A stretch of 7,725 nt of DNA, taken from the NCBI GenBank assembly GCA_021846145.1, contig JAJZCJ010000152.1:1-7725 (forward strand), written 5' to 3'. The notes below the pieces were generated by a model. The model saw nothing but the letters and a program-made list of their open reading frames with translations, did not search any database and was not told the DNA's origin. Source of the stretch: Bacillota bacterium (lineage in GTDB: Bacteria; Bacillota; Bacilli; Alicyclobacillales; SLC66). Both the position numbers and the translations under genes were made by a program. Below, one piece after another: positions 7,047 through 7,725 of this stretch; position 1 is the stretch's first letter, and the number at the start of each line of letters is the position of its first letter.

Positions 7047-7173
7047 AAGTGGGGAATGGTTTCCTACGGCCGTTTCCCACTTTCATTACCCAGTCTCCTT
7101 CATCGCTGACAAAAAAGCGCACATTAATCCATCGCAGTGGAGACCATACTTCCAGATAACGATGATTATTCAC
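6979..7173 (-). CDS. Possible small hypothetical protein, 64 codons
   Basis: On the minus strand a GTG at 7173-7171 is preceded by a G-rich GGGGGGGAG stretch with 7 nt spacing, an acceptable ribosome site. The product, beginning MNNHRYLEVWSPLRW, is rich in Trp and aromatic residues, has no membrane segment and matches no family I recognise. Residues 1-43 lie in DNA with no other gene; the last 21 codons overlap the 3' end of the glycosyltransferase gene in the antisense direction. A tail-to-tail overlap of 68 bp is unusual. The frame also runs straight through the 7042-7087 inverted repeat, which encodes MKVG and PTFIS here. The gene could equally be chance, and no clear promoter was found upstream. 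Confidence 0.4.
   Translation of the reverse strand: MNNHRYLEVWSPLRWINVRFFVSDEGDWVMKVGNGRRKPFPTFISVLTALKQWHLHDNWKYRQR
7042..7087 (+). terminator. Long hairpin at the glycosyltransferase stop codon, terminator-like
   Basis: AATGAAAGTGGG (7042-7053) pairs perfectly with CCCACTTTCATT (7076-7087), and the stem extends inward by GAATGG/CCGTTT with two G-T wobbles, giving about 18 pairs around a 10-nt loop. It includes the TGA stop of the upstream gene. No T-run follows on either strand, so intrinsic termination would be weak. It may act as a 3' mRNA stabiliser or a Rho-linked end of the five-gene run, or it may arise from coding constraint if the minus-strand small ORF is real. Confidence 0.5.
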
Positions 7174-7289
7174 GGCGTTCTCCCCCCCACCATGACCATA
7201 TCATGTCTCAACGAAGAGGGCTGTCGAACCAAAGTTTCCTTTAAAAAGCAATTATCGACAACACTTCACATAGACTGGCATAAAATCAC

Positions 7290-7319
7290 TAAACATCGCA
7301 ATTAACTTTGTGATAGAAT
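7290..7319 (+). promoter_or_regulatory. Candidate extended -10 promoter for the 29-residue protein
   Basis: TAGAAT at 7314-7319 (5/6 to TATAAT) is preceded by TG one base upstream (7311-7312), making an extended -10. TAAACA at 7290-7295 (4/6 to TTGACA) is 18 bp before it. Transcription would begin near 7326, giving a leader of about 40 nt before ATG 7365. The stretch 7174-7364 holds no other plus-strand gene I can support. Confidence 0.5.
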
Positions 7320-7364
7320 ATGAAATCATGGGATGAATTTGTCGTGAAAGGGTGGTGACAATCA

Positions 7365-7454
7365 ATGATGGACGCTAAAGAAAAAACTTGGAGTTGGACC
7401 ATTCTTGGGATTTCTGTAGTCATGATGGTATTAGTGGTCGTTGCTTTGGGGTAA
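7365..7454 (+). CDS. 29-residue single-span membrane microprotein, unknown function
   Basis: Two adjacent ATG codons (7365, 7368) open a 29-codon frame: a charged start MMDAKEK, then TWSW, then about 19 hydrophobic residues ending VVVALG before TAA. That is one transmembrane helix with almost nothing after it, likely N-in. The ribosome site AAAGGGTGGTGA (7347-7358) is nearly a full-length match to the 16S 3' end, far stronger than chance. The unit has its own candidate promoter and ends in a strong terminator whose stem starts on the stop codon, so it is a self-contained gene. It has no recognisable relatives for me; short single-span proteins of this kind often bind a larger membrane complex, but no partner can be named. 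It lies between the glycosyltransferase and cheA. Confidence 0.75.
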   Translation: MMDAKEKTWSWTILGISVVMMVLVVVALG

Positions 7455-7486
7455 AAGAAAAGCGCCATTGCGCTTTTCTTTTTCTT
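7453..7486 (+). terminator. Strong Rho-independent terminator
   Basis: A perfect 13-bp stem, 7453-7465 with 7470-7482, closes a CATT loop; the GC core is AGCGC/GCGCT and the outer part is A-rich then T-rich, ending in a T-tract to 7486. It starts inside the TAA of the microprotein gene. The A-rich left side gives a T-rich strand in reverse, so it could also stop minus-strand transcripts. It isolates cheA from upstream transcription. Confidence 0.9.
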
Positions 7487-7512
7487 AAGGCAGGATTTAA
7501 TGCATCATATAG

Positions 7513-7527
7513 AGAAATTTCTATAAT
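7513..7527 (+). promoter_or_regulatory. Consensus -10 box overlapping a 10-bp palindrome upstream of cheA
   Basis: TATAAT at 7522-7527 matches the vegetative -10 consensus exactly, but the -35 region at 16-18 bp upstream is poor. The perfect palindrome AGAAATTTCT (7513-7522) abuts it and could bind a regulator. A second option is TTGTTT (7527-7532) with TATAAA (7551-7556) at 18 bp spacing. No SigD motility promoter (TAAA, then GCCGATAT) is seen. With the terminator just upstream, cheA needs a promoter in 7487-7597. Confidence 0.35.
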
Positions 7528-7597
7528 TGTTTCATTTGCTAAAAAGGATTTATAAATGTCGAACTGTTTTTGTTTCCACGATAAGGAGTGGCTTAGC

Positions 7598-7725
7598 GTG
7601 AGTAAAGAGTATCTATCCATGTTTATCGATGAAACGCGTGAACACCTGCAAGCATGGTCAGATGGCATGATCAGCATGGAGAAATCAGGGGATGTCACAG
7701 CCATTGCGACGATTTTCCGGGCGGC
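7598..7725 (+). CDS. cheA: Chemotaxis histidine kinase CheA, N-terminal fragment at window edge
   Basis: GTG 7598 is preceded by AAGGAG (7583-7588) at 9 nt. The 42 visible codons begin MSKEYLSMFIDETREHLQ and end IFRAA, matching the start of the CheA HPt (P1) domain, where F-R-A-A-H-T-L-K-G carries the phosphorylated histidine. The histidine itself would be the next codon, just past the edge. Family knowledge: CheA is the cytoplasmic kinase coupled to chemoreceptors that phosphorylates CheY and CheB. An earlier GTG at 7588 is followed at once by a stop. A stand-alone HPt protein cannot be excluded from 42 residues, but the resemblance to Gram-positive CheA is close. Confidence 0.85.
   Translation, partial: MSKEYLSMFIDETREHLQAWSDGMISMEKSGDVTAIATIFRA

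Noticed and set aside
7320..7358. 12-codon upstream frame (MKSWDEFVVKGW) before the microprotein, possible leader peptide
   Set aside because: Its ATG sits right at the proposed -10 box, upstream of the likely transcript start, and it has no ribosome site.
7420..7704. Minus-strand 94-codon frame over the microprotein terminator and cheA start
   Set aside because: It crosses a strong terminator and is antisense to the CheA HPt domain; chance open frame.

Overview
The window looks like the chromosome of a Bacillota (Firmicutes) bacterium. Shine-Dalgarno sites are strong and AGGAGG-like, and TTG and GTG starts are common. Base composition is moderate. The set of RmuC, DedA, a Bacillus-type ornithine aminotransferase, a monofunctional glycosyltransferase and CheA fits Bacilli. 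An acid-tolerant Alicyclobacillaceae relative is plausible, but that is a guess from general resemblance. The cell should be a motile or chemotactic rod because cheA starts at the right edge. No IS element, CRISPR array, tRNA or rRNA is visible.

Layout: (1) 1-1189, minus strand: rmuC, complete at its N-terminus and cut by the left edge. (2) 1190-1255: short divergent spacer. (3) 1256-7046, plus strand: five genes in a row, dedA - fused two-domain ABC permease - ABC ATPase with a C-terminal AAA-associated domain - rocD - monofunctional peptidoglycan glycosyltransferase. Gaps are 83, 12, 63 and 23 bp. The 83-bp gap holds a perfect 16-bp palindrome, the best operator candidate in the window. No terminator is seen inside the run, so partial or full co-transcription is likely. 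(4) 7042-7087: a long hairpin on the glycosyltransferase stop codon. The same DNA lies inside a possible 64-codon minus-strand gene (6979-7173). (5) 7290-7486: a compact unit of extended -10 promoter, very strong ribosome site, 29-residue single-span membrane protein and textbook terminator. (6) 7598-7725: the start of cheA.

How the genes may work together: DedA, the ABC pair and the glycosyltransferase are all membrane or envelope functions. DedA proteins recycle undecaprenyl phosphate, the carrier that glycosyltransferases depend on, so an envelope theme links the two ends of the run. RocD in the middle is metabolic (arginine/ornithine/proline). The ABC permease and ATPase resemble the NitT/TauT class but have no substrate-binding protein in the window, so their substrate and even direction are open. 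The most interesting items for follow-up are this binding-protein-less ABC pair with its palindrome, the 29-residue membrane microprotein, and the minus-strand small ORF built over the hairpin.
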